64,000 nucleotides of DNA from SIG480 sp045539475 (GCA_045539475.1 JAZQFJ010000085.1:31430-95429), one strand, 5' to 3'. Numbered from the stretch's first letter, positions 17,583-28,046 are shown. Notes: generated from the letters alone by a model not told the origin. Numbers and translations are program-made.

Positions 17583-20303
17583 ATGAAAAAACTAATCAGC
17601 ATTTTCCTTATCCTCTGCATGATGGCAACGCTTCTGCCAACAGTCGCTTTTGCGGAAGATGGTGATACGGAAAACGTTGTTCCGATAGTGGTGGATTTTA
17701 CAAAAACAACCCTTCCAACCGGCTCAGCTGCGAACACGTCTTATGAGGGAATAGTAACCCCCGGCTACGAGATAAACACCGACAAAAGTACAACAAAAGG
17801 TGTTCGTGTAAACTTTGTTGGTAACGGTCTTAACACTATTCATGATCAAGGTTATGGTTCGCTGTCTGCAAAGAAAACCTGGCCTGGGGAAAAAGATAGT
17901 GAATATGTAAAAAACCTTATGCTAACTATAAACGTTGAGGTGGCAACTGCAGGTTATTATTCTCCGGAATTGATATATGGAACTAACTGCTACTGCGGAG
18001 ATTTTGCAATATACATAAACGATCAGTATGCAGGTGAAATAACCGATGCATACAATGCGGACTCAACTGCTAAAGCAGAAGCGGATCCTATGACGCTCAA
18101 TACTATTTACCTCAAAGAAGGCAAGAACGAAATAAGCTTCAAGTGCACACTGCACAGAGGAACAAGAACCCAGTCTTATCTTCTTCTCAACAAGCTGACG
18201 TTCACGCCTTGTGAAGAAACATTTGTCCCGGTTACGTTCACTACCTCGGCTTTTCCTGAAAGAGTAGTTGCAGGCGAGGCTGTAAACTTTGAAATTTCGG
18301 CAGATATTGATGAAAGCCAGACGAAAATTTCCGGTACATATAGCACATACAACGAAGACGGCTCAAATATGGAAACAAACCTCACCGTAGCATCGGAAAA
18401 CGGCACCTTTGAGATAAACGAACAGAGCGCAAGTGTTGTAAAGGGTACATTCACTGCTACGAAAGGTGGCGCGGCAACAATAACTGCAACGGCAAATGTT
18501 AATGGAAAGACCTATACACAGACCATCGAAACCACGGCTGTTGCGCCGATAGTAGCTACTTTTTCAAAGAACAATGCTGTATCTGGAGCAACCAAGTACA
18601 ACTACGATGCGCTTGCAGGAAGAAATTACACGGTTGTTGAGACGAAAAGCCGAGAAAAGGCGAATTTCATGATGAACAACGGTGATTATTTCCAGACGGA
18701 AATGTATTACATAGGATCCACCGGTTTAGCGTGGCCGCAACCAGGTAAGTCCGGAGAACACGGATTGTTGTTCACAATAAGCATTAATGTTGATGTGCCC
18801 GGAAATTATTCGCCTGAGTTTTTATACAAAGCTACAAACATAGGAGGAGACTTTACAGCATATATAAACGACTATGCCGCAGGTGAAATTAAGGGTTACG
18901 AAGCCGGAAATGCAACTGGAGTAAATAAGGAGACAACATTCAATACGGTTTATCTTAATGAGGGACCAAACGAGATAAGTTTCCGACTCACAGGAACTTA
19001 TCGAAGAGAAAATACGAATAAATATGAAGGAACATGGTTCTATCCACAAATACTCACCTTCACTCCTGTTGATGCAGTACCCACTCCGGTTGGCTTTACC
19101 ACCACGCTTACAGAGGCAAAGGCAGGTGAGCCGGTTGAGTTTACTGTCAAGCCTGTCATGAGTGATGACTCGGATATGTATTTCGGCATATATGATGATG
19201 CGGGTACTAAAATCACCGACAAGCCTATTTCCCTTACCACAAACGGCGGCACAATAACAAACCTCACAAGAACAACAGAGGGCGTAAGTGGTACCTTCAC
19301 CGCAACAGAGGCAGGAACCGCAAAAATCACCGCCTCTACAACCATCAACGGAGCACCATGCACAGATACCTTCGACGTAATCGTCACCTCCGATGAGGAT
19401 GAAGAAGTAACCCTTCCGGCAACAATCACAATGTCAGTGACAGGCACTGCGGGACAGGTTACTGTAGATGAAACTGTACAGAATAGCGCAACGGCTACAT
19501 ACAACAGAAACGTAGGTGATTCCGTAACCGTAGAAGCAAAAGACATTGACGGCAAAATCTTCCGCGGTTGGCTTCGCGGCGGCGAAAATGGCACGGTAGT
19601 ATGGCTTGATAATAAATATACATTTACGGCTGCAACAAATGTTGCGCTCTATGCAAAGTATACCGATGCACCGGTTGAAAACACAGAAGCAAAAGAGTAT
19701 TATGATTGGAACGGCGAATTCCTCGCATATGACTCGTATGACAGCGCAAATCTTTCAAAATACGGCTTTAAGTTCGATAAATGGCTCTCTAATGTGGTTG
19801 AAAACATTACAAGATATGTGGCGGATTATGTAGCAGCTGATAAAAAGTATACCATAACAAAACCAGACGGCTCAAAGCTTGAGAATGTTGCACATGAAAG
19901 CTCGGTAACATTGACGAACCAGACTGCTGTTTCGTGGTATGTCAATGGCAGCCTCGTGGCTTACGGCGAAAACTACACCTTCTATGCAACAGAAGATGCA
20001 ATAGTAACAATTGACAATAAGGTGCAGGAAGGTCCGATTGTAAACCTTACTAACCCTGACGGAGATACCTACATCCTTGAATACAACGCAAACGGCAAAA
20101 CTGTCATCGAAAAGGGTATTATCTTCGGTGAGGGTACACCATCAGTCACAAGCTGTTCTTATAAGGTCATTTCCCAGAGGAATGATGCTTTCGGAAAGCT
20201 TATGGCAGAAAATGACGGAAATTGTGCAAAAGTCCGCGGATATATAATCTATAAAGACGGAAATACCCACAGAGTGGTATATGCCGACATAGCAGCACAG
20301 TAA
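17583..20303 (+). CDS. Secreted multi-module protein without SLH anchor (companion of the giant lyase)
   Basis: A 906-residue exported protein: signal peptide (1-24, ending VAFA), then two CBM-like modules (near 33-205 and 322-500), each followed by an Ig-like segment, an InlB/Listeria-Bacteroides-like repeat near 615-700 (RGWLRGGENGTVVWLDNKY), and a C-terminal beta domain. Module A is nearly the same as that of the 2455-residue protein at both protein and DNA level. No catalytic motif and no SLH, LPxTG or lipobox anchor is seen, so it is probably released or held by its binding modules. The C-terminal segment with VIEKGIIFGEG is related to VVEKGIMFTATG in the secreted protein at 53995-55566. 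Glycan binding is inference. Confidence 0.75.
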   Translation: MKKLISIFLILCMMATLLPTVAFAEDGDTENVVPIVVDFTKTTLPTGSAANTSYEGIVTPGYEINTDKSTTKGVRVNFVGNGLNTIHDQGYGSLSAKKTWPGEKDSEYVKNLMLTINVEVATAGYYSPELIYGTNCYCGDFAIYINDQYAGEITDAYNADSTAKAEADPMTLNTIYLKEGKNEISFKCTLHRGTRTQSYLLLNKLTFTPCEETFVPVTFTTSAFPERVVAGEAVNFEISADIDESQTKISGTYSTYNEDGSNMETNLTVASENGTFEINEQSASVVKGTFTATKGGAATITATANVNGKTYTQTIETTAVAPIVATFSKNNAVSGATKYNYDALAGRNYTVVETKSREKANFMMNNGDYFQTEMYYIGSTGLAWPQPGKSGEHGLLFTISINVDVPGNYSPEFLYKATNIGGDFTAYINDYAAGEIKGYEAGNATGVNKETTFNTVYLNEGPNEISFRLTGTYRRENTNKYEGTWFYPQILTFTPVDAVPTPVGFTTTLTEAKAGEPVEFTVKPVMSDDSDMYFGIYDDAGTKITDKPISLTTNGGTITNLTRTTEGVSGTFTATEAGTAKITASTTINGAPCTDTFDVIVTSDEDEEVTLPATITMSVTGTAGQVTVDETVQNSATATYNRNVGDSVTVEAKDIDGKIFRGWLRGGENGTVVWLDNKYTFTAATNVALYAKYTDAPVENTEAKEYYDWNGEFLAYDSYDSANLSKYGFKFDKWLSNVVENITRYVADYVAADKKYTITKPDGSKLENVAHESSVTLTNQTAVSWYVNGSLVAYGENYTFYATEDAIVTIDNKVQEGPIVNLTNPDGDTYILEYNANGKTVIEKGIIFGEGTPSVTSCSYKVISQRNDAFGKLMAENDGNCAKVRGYIIYKDGNTHRVVYADIAAQ
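17680..18215 (+). repeat. Dispersed coding duplication (module A), copy in the 906-residue protein
   Basis: Partner of 7447-7990. Third-position differences are scattered while the protein stays nearly the same, so the module is under selection after copying. Confidence 0.72.
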
Positions 20304-20311
20304 TATATACG

Positions 20312-20351
20312 AAAAATGCGGCGGGGCATTATCACGCCTCGCCGCATTTTT
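20312..20351 (+). terminator. Intrinsic terminator after the 906-residue secreted protein
   Basis: A 16-bp stem, AAAAATGCGGCGGGGC (20312-20327) with GCCTCGCCGCATTTTT (20336-20351), with one G-U pair, an 8-nt loop and a T tail. Confidence 0.85.
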
Positions 20352-20379
20352 CATAACAGAAGTTAACGGGTGAAGAATC

Positions 20380-21330
20380 ATGATTAAAGTTGGTCTTATA
20401 GGTTGCGGAAAGATAAGCGCAGACCACATTTCCTCTTTTGAAAAGCTGGAGGATGCAAAAATAGTCGCAGCGTGTGACTTAAACGAAGAAAATCTTTCCG
20501 TGGTTGTTGAAAAAACAGGCGCAAAAGCATATACAGATTATAAAGAAATGCTTGAGGTAGAAAAGTTTGACCTTGCGGTTATAACCTTGCCGCATTTTCT
20601 ACATTGTGAGGCAACGTGCACCGCGGCAGAACACGGTGTTAATGTGTTTATCGAAAAGCCGATGGGAATGAATGTTTCCGAATGCGAAAAGATGATTGAT
20701 GTATGCGAGAAAAACAATGTTATGCTGTGGGTGGGAGACCCTCAGCGTTATCACGGCGGAAATATTGTCGCAAAAGAGCTTATAAACTCGGGAGAGTATG
20801 GCTCTCTTATTGCAATCTCTGAAACTCGCTGTACAAACTATTTCGCGGACTGGCGTCCGAAATGGTTTTTAAATAAGAAAACAAGCGGTGGCGGGATTCT
20901 TATGAATCTCGGTGCCCATACGATAGATAGAATAAAATACCTTACCGACAGTGACATTTGTGATCTCCATGGTAAAATACATATCCGCGACGGCTATGAC
21001 GTAGAAGATACGGCACAGGTGTTCGGCGTTACCGAAAGCGGAGTTTCAGTTACAATGAACCTTGCGGGAAATGCCGAAAGCGGACATTACGCAACGTATC
21101 TCTACCTCACGGGCGGAGAAATCCGCATAACTTCATATTGCTCGCGCGTTTCTGCGTGCAAGGCGGGCGGAGTGTTTAAGTATTTTGACGTACCGCAGAC
21201 ACCTGTCATGCATGCACAGATTGCAGATGTAGTACGCACCCTGAAATCCGGTAAAAAACCGACGGTCAGCGGGGAATACGGGAAAGAAATAATTCGTGTA
21301 GTTGAGCATGTTTATGATATGAATGTATAG
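20380..21330 (+). CDS. Gfo/Idh/MocA family oxidoreductase (canonical)
   Basis: A 316-residue NAD(P)-dependent sugar dehydrogenase-like protein. It has the nucleotide-binding GLIGCGKISADH at 5-16 and the catalytic-lysine motif FIEKPMG near 92, with a His in LGAHTIDR near 187. The family oxidises or epimerises sugars, inositols and uronates. It differs from the other copy at 14817-15917 by keeping the EKP lysine. It begins a rightward unit of six genes up to 28948, following the terminator at 20312-20351. Product and substrate are not determinable here. Confidence 0.87.
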   Translation: MIKVGLIGCGKISADHISSFEKLEDAKIVAACDLNEENLSVVVEKTGAKAYTDYKEMLEVEKFDLAVITLPHFLHCEATCTAAEHGVNVFIEKPMGMNVSECEKMIDVCEKNNVMLWVGDPQRYHGGNIVAKELINSGEYGSLIAISETRCTNYFADWRPKWFLNKKTSGGGILMNLGAHTIDRIKYLTDSDICDLHGKIHIRDGYDVEDTAQVFGVTESGVSVTMNLAGNAESGHYATYLYLTGGEIRITSYCSRVSACKAGGVFKYFDVPQTPVMHAQIADVVRTLKSGKKPTVSGEYGKEIIRVVEHVYDMNV

Positions 21331-21384
21331 TGTGAAAAAGAAGAGCTGTAATAATTAACAACGAACACAGAGAGGAAATCAAAC

Positions 21385-23367
21385 ATGACAGCATTAACCT
21401 TTGAAAAAATGACTATTCCCTCGGCAAATTTTGGGGGAGTGAGTTCACTTCCGATACTCGGGCTGAAACTTTCAGGACGAGATTTTGTAAAATTCAATTT
21501 CCCTGAAAATGAGGGGCTTTATATGAATTACGGAAAGGTTTATTGTGCGTTTCCGTATAGGGCTCAGGATATGTATGATCGCGCACTTAATGAAAAGGAA
21601 TATGAGACGGCAGTGCTCGAAAATGACAATCTCAGAGCAGTGTTTTTTCCGTCATTGGGAGGAAAGTTGTGGTCACTTATCGATAAAAAAACAGGACGCG
21701 AACTTCTTTTTAAAAATAATGTTGTCCGTCCTTGCAACCTTGCTGTAAGAAATGCATGGACATCGGGTGGCGTTGAGTGGAATATGGGTTTCTTGGGGCA
21801 CAGCCCGATGACATGCTCTCCGATAAACACAGCAAGAACTGCCCTTGCAGACGGAACTCCTGTGCTTCGTTTTTATTGGTTTGAACGCATCCGCGCGTGC
21901 ATTGCGCAAATGGATATTTTTCTTCCTGAAAAGTCCGAGGTTTTATATGTCAGAACACGCTTGACAAACCCGAATAATGATACTGTACCAATGTATTGGT
22001 GGAGCAATATCGCAACGGTTCAGGAGCGTGGTTCTCGAGTTATAGTACCGGCTACAGAGGCATATGTTTCAAAAAAAGGAATCTATTGCAAAGAAGAAAT
22101 TCCGATGTATAATGGAGTGGACGTTACATACCCGTTGAACAGCTCAACCGCCCACGACTATTTTTGGAAAACGCAGGATGATAAGCTTAAATACATTTGC
22201 CAGCTTGATGCTGATGGCTACGGACTTGCAACAACATCAACCGACATATTGCGAGGCAGAAAACTTTTTGTATGGGGAGACACACAGGGTGGCAGGCGTT
22301 GGCAGAATTTCCTGACGCGCGACGGAGAAAGCGGAAGCTATAATGAGATTCAAGTAGGGCTTGCAAGAACACAGCTTGAAAGTCTGCCCATGCCACCGCG
22401 CACTGTCTGGGAATGGGTGGAAACATACGGAGCAATGCAGGCAGATAAGGAGAAAGTGCATGGCGACTGGGCAGATGCACGGGCAGAAGTAGAAGCAATT
22501 TTTGCAGAGAAGATAACAAAGGAAAAACTCAATAAAATTCTTGAAGAAACGCAAGAGATGGCAAAAAAGTGTGCTGAAACGGTAACTTTACACGATGGCT
22601 GGGCAAGACTTGAGGAAATGCGAAGGAAAAAAACAACAGAAGGTGACCTTATGTGTCCGCATCTTGATTTCGCGGAAACGCAGGAAGAACAGAGCGTTTG
22701 GTTAAAGCTTTTGAATGAGGGAACCGTGGGAAGCCATACTCCTGATGCCGTTCCTGTTTCCTATCAGATTCAGTCAGAATGGCTTGAATTGCTCGAGAAC
22801 GCAATAGAGGATAAAGACAGGAATAATTGGTATGCATACTATCTCCTTGGAACAGCAGAAGCGGCAAAGAAAAATTGCAAAAAAGCAAAAACATATCTTG
22901 AAAAATCATTAGAACTCACAGATTCAACTTGGGCGAATTATGCTCTTGCAACTGTCTTTGAACAGGAGGGCGATTTGGAAAGCTATGAAAAATATATGCT
23001 TAAAGCCTATGAAATGAGAAACTATGATATTTCGCTTGCAAAAGAGGTGTTTCGTTGTGTTCATAATGCAGGAAAGCCTGAAAAGAATATAGAACTGTTT
23101 GAATGTGCGGCAGAAAACGTAAAGGCAAATACGCGCTGTTTAATTTATTATGCCTATGCGCTTGCACGTTGCGGAAGAATTGATGAGGCGGAAAAAATTA
23201 TTGCAGATGAGAGAAATTGCATAGTAATTCCTGATATAAAAGAGGGCGAAACGATTACAACAGAGATTTGGGATTACATGAACGAAAGGCGTGCAGAGAG
23301 CGGACTTGAGATGCTTGAAATTCCACATGAGCTTGATTTTCGTATGTCTTATAATATCGCAAAATGA
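21385..23367 (+). CDS. DUF5107 domain protein with C-terminal TPR-like helices
   Basis: A 660-residue protein. Residues 20-360 match the DUF5107 pattern, an aldose-epimerase-like beta-sandwich family often found in Firmicute carbohydrate loci; the part around GGVEWNMGFLGHSP and MYWWSNIATVQE is characteristic. Residues 450-620 are helical and tetratricopeptide-like (YYLLGTAEAAKKNCKKAKTY). Full DUF5107 proteins are often close to 1000 residues, so this is a short version. No signal peptide, so cytoplasmic. AGAGGA precedes the ATG. The function of the family is not established to my knowledge; binding or cleaving an oligosaccharide is inferred from context. Confidence 0.78.
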   Translation: MTALTFEKMTIPSANFGGVSSLPILGLKLSGRDFVKFNFPENEGLYMNYGKVYCAFPYRAQDMYDRALNEKEYETAVLENDNLRAVFFPSLGGKLWSLIDKKTGRELLFKNNVVRPCNLAVRNAWTSGGVEWNMGFLGHSPMTCSPINTARTALADGTPVLRFYWFERIRACIAQMDIFLPEKSEVLYVRTRLTNPNNDTVPMYWWSNIATVQERGSRVIVPATEAYVSKKGIYCKEEIPMYNGVDVTYPLNSSTAHDYFWKTQDDKLKYICQLDADGYGLATTSTDILRGRKLFVWGDTQGGRRWQNFLTRDGESGSYNEIQVGLARTQLESLPMPPRTVWEWVETYGAMQADKEKVHGDWADARAEVEAIFAEKITKEKLNKILEETQEMAKKCAETVTLHDGWARLEEMRRKKTTEGDLMCPHLDFAETQEEQSVWLKLLNEGTVGSHTPDAVPVSYQIQSEWLELLENAIEDKDRNNWYAYYLLGTAEAAKKNCKKAKTYLEKSLELTDSTWANYALATVFEQEGDLESYEKYMLKAYEMRNYDISLAKEVFRCVHNAGKPEKNIELFECAAENVKANTRCLIYYAYALARCGRIDEAEKIIADERNCIVIPDIKEGETITTEIWDYMNERRAESGLEMLEIPHELDFRMSYNIAK

Positions 23368-23389
23368 TACAATTGGAGGTGTCAGTTTT

Positions 23390-24061
23390 TTGACAGAAAT
23401 ATATTTTATCCGTCATGCGGAATCCACCGGTAATATGACAGGTTGCGCCTATGGTTGGTATGATGGCCTCGTAGCACCGAATGGATATGAACAGATTAAG
23501 CGTCTTGAAAAAAGATTTGAAAATATAAAAGTGGATGCGGTGTATTCAAGCGACCTTATAAGAGCTGTAAAAACCGCCGAGGCAATACATAAGCCAAAAG
23601 GTCTTGCTCTGAATAAAGATACGGGGCTTCGTGAAATGAATCTCGGTGCATGGGAGAACAAAAAGTGGGAAGAGCTTCCGTCTGCTTTTCCGGAAGAGCA
23701 TAAGCTCTGGACAAGCGACCCGTTAAACTTCAGTGTTGAAGGCAGTGAAACTTACCGCGAGGTATATGACCGTATGCGCCGGACTTTTGACAGAATCGTT
23801 GCCGAAAACGACGGAAAAACCGTCGCGATTGTAGCTCACGGCGTTGCACTTCGTATACTTATGTACGGCATTCTGAACAACGGTGACCTTTCGGGCATTG
23901 CCGGGTTTGGATGGGGAGACAACACATGTGTAAGTCACTTTACGGCAGATGGCGGAAAGCTGAAATCTGTTTTTGTAAATGATAATTCCCATCTTAAGGA
24001 TATGCCCGGATTTAAGAAAAGCACGACATGGGGAAGTACAAGAGAAAGCGTGTTGCTTTAG
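23390..24061 (+). CDS. Histidine phosphatase family protein (TTG start)
   Basis: A 223-residue phosphatase of the phosphoglycerate-mutase-like branch. The RHG-type signature FIRHAEST occupies residues 7-14, with H9 as the phosphoryl acceptor, and the second catalytic His is in VAHGVALR near 150. The start I chose is TTG at 23390: GGAGGT lies 9 bases upstream and the protein then begins at the canonical first beta strand. An in-frame ATG at 23291 would overlap the upstream gene by 77 bp and add about 33 residues unlike the family. It sits between DUF5107 and GH3 genes and may dephosphorylate an imported sugar phosphate (inference). Confidence 0.85.
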   Translation: MTEIYFIRHAESTGNMTGCAYGWYDGLVAPNGYEQIKRLEKRFENIKVDAVYSSDLIRAVKTAEAIHKPKGLALNKDTGLREMNLGAWENKKWEELPSAFPEEHKLWTSDPLNFSVEGSETYREVYDRMRRTFDRIVAENDGKTVAIVAHGVALRILMYGILNNGDLSGIAGFGWGDNTCVSHFTADGGKLKSVFVNDNSHLKDMPGFKKSTTWGSTRESVLL

Positions 24062-24092
24062 ATGGATAAGAGGGAATTGGAGGTAAATGTAT

Positions 24093-26138
24093 ATGAAAAG
24101 CAAAGTAAATGATATTTTATCAAAGCTTACACTTGATGAAAAAATCTCACTTCTGACGGGTGGAGATTATATGGCAACGGTCGGGCTTGAACGTTTCGGT
24201 CTCAAACCTAAAAGAATGGCAGATGGACCTCACGGTGTGCGTAAAGATTCGGCAACCGGAGCCAACTCGCGTGAAGAAGCGGAAAGTAACTGCACAGCTT
24301 TTCCAAATCTTTGCCTTGCTGCGGCAACATGGGATAAAGAGCTTATACATAAAATGGGCGTGGCGCTTGCGAAAGACTGTATCCACAACGATGTTGATAT
24401 GCTTTTAGGACCGGGTGTGAACATAAAGCGGCACGCCCTCTGTGGAAGGAATTTTGAGTATTTCTCGGAAGACCCCGTTCTCGCGGGAGAAATGGCGGCT
24501 GCATACATAAACGGACTCCAAGGCCTCGGGGTTGCGGCATCGCTTAAGCACTATGCCGCTAACAATCAGGAAAAATACCGCCTTACAACAAGTGTGGATG
24601 CAGATATGCGGACGCTTATGGAAATTTATCTCAAGGCGTTTGAAATCGCAATTAAAAAGTCATCTCCGGCAACCGTTATGTGTGCGTACAACAAGATTCA
24701 TTCCGTCTGGTGTTCCGAAAACAAGTTTTTGCTTACCGAAGTTCTTCGCGATTCATGGGGATATAACGGTGTTGTAGTCTCTGACTGGGGGGCTGTGCAT
24801 AATTCGGCGAAGGCTGTTTCGGCAGGTCTTGATTTGCGTATGCCAAAGGGAAAAGATTTTGTAAAGGATATAAAAGAAGCTCTTGAGAATGGCGTAATAA
24901 CGGAAGAAGAAATCGAAATCTCGGCAAAAAGAATGATAGAGCTTTTGATGATGATTCCTGAAACTAATATAAGCTATGACAGAGATGAACAGCATAAGGT
25001 TTGCCGTGAGGTTGCAGCAGAAGGAATGGTGCTTCTCAAAAACCGTGATAACACATTGCCGATAACACCTGATAAGTATAAAAAGGTTGCTATCATAGGT
25101 GAATTTGCAAAATCACCGCTGATATTTGGGCAGGGAAGTGCCGAGGTTCATGTTTCCGATGATTATATCGATTCACCGATTGATGAGCTTCGTAAGCTTT
25201 GCGGAGATGAAATTGAGTTTAAATATATGGAGCTTTACAAGAAAGATGCATTTTTAAAGGAAATGCTTTGGTTAAAGCATCCGGAATTCGCGAAGTTCAT
25301 TGCAGACACAGATCTTGTCATTATGTTTGTGGGTGCAATGGAATCCGAGGATACTGAGAAGCTTGATCGAAGGTGCGCAGAGCTTAATCAGAACTACGAA
25401 ATGTTTATCAACTTTGCACTTATGGATAATAAAAAGGTTGTTGTTGTTAATCAGTCCGGTTCTGCAATGACCTTTGACAGATGGACGAACGACGTTGACG
25501 CCGTCGTTCAAATGTGGCTCGGCGGCGAAAGTGCAGGCGGCGCAATAGCAGATGTTTTGTGCGGCATCGTTAACCCGTCGGGAAAGCTTTCCGAAACATT
25601 TCCGAAGAAAATAAGAGCTGATATCGAGTTTCCGGGAAATGACCTTACCGTAGAGTATAACGAGCGTATCTTTGTTGGATACAGATATTATGATATGCAT
25701 CCGGAAGAAATCGTATATCCTTTCGGCTATGGACTGTCATATACCACATTTGAGTACAGCAATATAGAAGTTTCGGAAAAGGATAATTCTCTGGAAATCA
25801 CATTTGACATAAAAAATACAGGCGATATAGACGGCGCTGAAGTTGCGCAGGTGTATGTCGGGGACCCTGTATCTACGGTCAAGCGTCCGGTGAAGGAATT
25901 AAAAGCATTTGAAAAAGTTTTCCTGAAAGCCGGCGAAAGAAAATCAGTAGCGCTTAATGTGGATATAAAGGATATAGGCTATTATAATGTAATTTTAAAA
26001 AACTGGATAACAGAACCGGGAAAATATGTAATATATGTCGGTTCATCCTCAAGAGACATCCGCCTTAAAAAGTCAATTATTCTCCGAAATGATGTTCCTT
26101 ATACAATCGCGCCGACCGGCGAGGATATGATAGGATAA
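24093..26138 (+). CDS. Glycoside hydrolase family 3 (beta-glucosidase/beta-N-acetylhexosaminidase-like)
   Basis: A 681-residue GH3 enzyme. The N-terminal barrel has KRMADGPHGVR (near 45), GRNFEYFSEDP (near 115) and the nucleophile Asp in VVVSDWGA (D231 from the chosen start). The alpha/beta sandwich follows near 320-530, and the C-terminal Fn3-like domain begins near 580. This architecture is that of beta-glucosidases with broad exo-activity, not the short NagZ type. ATG at 24093 is chosen because GGAGGT lies 8 bases before it; the ATG at 24087 is too close to that site. No signal peptide, so it acts on imported oligosaccharides. Linkage specificity cannot be read. Confidence 0.92.
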   Translation: MKSKVNDILSKLTLDEKISLLTGGDYMATVGLERFGLKPKRMADGPHGVRKDSATGANSREEAESNCTAFPNLCLAAATWDKELIHKMGVALAKDCIHNDVDMLLGPGVNIKRHALCGRNFEYFSEDPVLAGEMAAAYINGLQGLGVAASLKHYAANNQEKYRLTTSVDADMRTLMEIYLKAFEIAIKKSSPATVMCAYNKIHSVWCSENKFLLTEVLRDSWGYNGVVVSDWGAVHNSAKAVSAGLDLRMPKGKDFVKDIKEALENGVITEEEIEISAKRMIELLMMIPETNISYDRDEQHKVCREVAAEGMVLLKNRDNTLPITPDKYKKVAIIGEFAKSPLIFGQGSAEVHVSDDYIDSPIDELRKLCGDEIEFKYMELYKKDAFLKEMLWLKHPEFAKFIADTDLVIMFVGAMESEDTEKLDRRCAELNQNYEMFINFALMDNKKVVVVNQSGSAMTFDRWTNDVDAVVQMWLGGESAGGAIADVLCGIVNPSGKLSETFPKKIRADIEFPGNDLTVEYNERIFVGYRYYDMHPEEIVYPFGYGLSYTTFEYSNIEVSEKDNSLEITFDIKNTGDIDGAEVAQVYVGDPVSTVKRPVKELKAFEKVFLKAGERKSVALNVDIKDIGYYNVILKNWITEPGKYVIYVGSSSRDIRLKKSIILRNDVPYTIAPTGEDMIG

Positions 26139-26171
26139 AAAGTTGTTTCTTGTTAAGAAAGGAAAAGAAAA

Positions 26172-28046
26172 ATGAAGCTCGAAAATATGTTTTTTGAAGT
26201 CAGATATGTTGATGCAAAGGGAGAAGCTTTTGAGATTTCTTCAAAATCACAAATAAATTCAGAAACCGATAAGTATGCAAAAAAGTATGCTGAAAAAGTG
26301 ATTTCCGGCTGCTCGTCCGATGGTGAACTTGTAAGTGTAAATCTTAACTTGTCCGTGCCTGAAAGCATCCGTGAAAAGCTTGGTGAGCATTTTTGCGATA
26401 ACGAAGAGTGCTATGCAGTAGAAATCACGACGGATGAGGTAAATCTTTATGCATTGTCGGATAACGGACTTACTTACGCCGTATCAACGCTTCTTCAGCT
26501 TATTGAAAGCGGAAATGTTCGTGAAATGCTTCTGTTTGACTATCCTGATAAGAAGGTGCGCGGATATCGTGTATATACTCCGGGGCGTGAGAGCTTTGAA
26601 GCCTTCCGCAATGTAGTTGATATGCTTGTATACTATAAGTATAATGCAATAATGCTTGAAGTTGGTGGTGCGATGGAATATAAACGCCATCCCGAGATAA
26701 ACGAAAAATGGGTGGAGTTCTGCAAGGAAGTAAACAAAACTCCGTATGAGGCAGAGCGAATCCAGAAAAAGACGCATCCCGAGTGGCAGAAGAACTCAAT
26801 TCATGCAGATAATGGCAATGGATCATTTATAACGCAGGCTGAAATGCGCGAGCTTATAGCATATTGCCGCGAGCGCGGGCTTCGCGTCATGCCGGAGGTT
26901 CCGTCGCTTTCTCACTGTGATTATATCGTTATGGCGCATCCTGACATCAAAGAGCGCGCTGAGGATACATATCCCGATACATACTGCCCGTCAAATCCGA
27001 AGTCATACGAGCTTGTATTTGATATTCTCGATGAGGTAATCGACGTTTTTGAGCCGGAGTATGTAAACATCGGCCACGATGAATGTTACACTCTCGCAAA
27101 ATGCCCTCTTTGCCGAGATAAGGACCCGGTGGATTTGTACGTTGGAGATATCGAAAAGATAAATAATTACCTGAAAGCTAAAGGCATAAAAAGTATTATG
27201 TGGGCAGAAAAATTCTTTGATAATATCTATCTGCCTGAACCGGATGGTTCAATCCACGGTTACGGCGGAACAGGAGATCCGGCGTGGGATGTACCGAGGT
27301 GTATCGACTGTGTCGGAAAGGTACCGAAAGATATATTGCTGTTCCATTGGTATTGGTCACTTTGTACGGGAAAGGAAGAAAAGGATATCCGTGACCTCGG
27401 ATATAAGATGCTTTTCGGGAATTTCCAGGCTACATCGCTTAAGAACTATCGTGAAAGAAGTAATGACATAGAAGGTGCCTTTATCAGCAACTGGGGGTCG
27501 TTTGAACCGCAGTATATGCAGCGTAATGCGCAGAACTACAACCTGACGTCAACTGCATATATTCTTTGGAACAGTGAATATGATTCGGATATGATGGATA
27601 TGGTTGTTGATAAGGTAAAGGATGAGCTTTATCGAAGACACAAAAAAACACTCGGTAATGATATTATCGAGCTTGTCCATACGACGGACCATAACAGACC
27701 GTACAAGGTATTCTATGACGGTTTCTATATTGTTCCTGAGGATTGGGAAATCGGAAAGCATATTGTTACATATACCGACGGAACAACGGCAGAGCTTCCT
27801 GTAATATTTGGGTATAATATTCGCTCAAGCTCGGAAAAAATCAGTGTAGACAGCGGCTCAACCGAAGCAAAATCAACAGCGTATGTAGAAACTTTGGGTG
27901 CATCTATTCCTGTTGTCATTGACAGAAAAGCATATTACAAAACAGCATATAAAAACCCCTATCCGGAAAAAACAATAGAAAAAATAGAGTGCATTGCATA
28001 TGACGGCATAAACATAGAAGCAAGCTATGATCTTGCCGTGAAATGA
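26172..28046 (+). CDS. GH20-like beta-N-acetylhexosaminidase, second copy
   Basis: A 624-residue cytoplasmic enzyme. The catalytic Asp-Glu pair is D303-E304 in NIGHDECYTL. Residues 215-265 carry ITQAEMRELIAYCRERGL and MPEVPSLSHCDY, typical of the barrel of family 20. A CPLC motif follows the catalytic pair. It is only distantly like the GH20 protein at 2188-4065, so the two are not a recent duplication and may act on different linkages. The next gene's upstream ATG overlaps its stop by 4 bp, indicating co-transcription. HexNAc release is expected from the family; the substrate is open. Confidence 0.83.
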   Translation: MKLENMFFEVRYVDAKGEAFEISSKSQINSETDKYAKKYAEKVISGCSSDGELVSVNLNLSVPESIREKLGEHFCDNEECYAVEITTDEVNLYALSDNGLTYAVSTLLQLIESGNVREMLLFDYPDKKVRGYRVYTPGRESFEAFRNVVDMLVYYKYNAIMLEVGGAMEYKRHPEINEKWVEFCKEVNKTPYEAERIQKKTHPEWQKNSIHADNGNGSFITQAEMRELIAYCRERGLRVMPEVPSLSHCDYIVMAHPDIKERAEDTYPDTYCPSNPKSYELVFDILDEVIDVFEPEYVNIGHDECYTLAKCPLCRDKDPVDLYVGDIEKINNYLKAKGIKSIMWAEKFFDNIYLPEPDGSIHGYGGTGDPAWDVPRCIDCVGKVPKDILLFHWYWSLCTGKEEKDIRDLGYKMLFGNFQATSLKNYRERSNDIEGAFISNWGSFEPQYMQRNAQNYNLTSTAYILWNSEYDSDMMDMVVDKVKDELYRRHKKTLGNDIIELVHTTDHNRPYKVFYDGFYIVPEDWEIGKHIVTYTDGTTAELPVIFGYNIRSSSEKISVDSGSTEAKSTAYVETLGASIPVVIDRKAYYKTAYKNPYPEKTIEKIECIAYDGINIEASYDLAVK

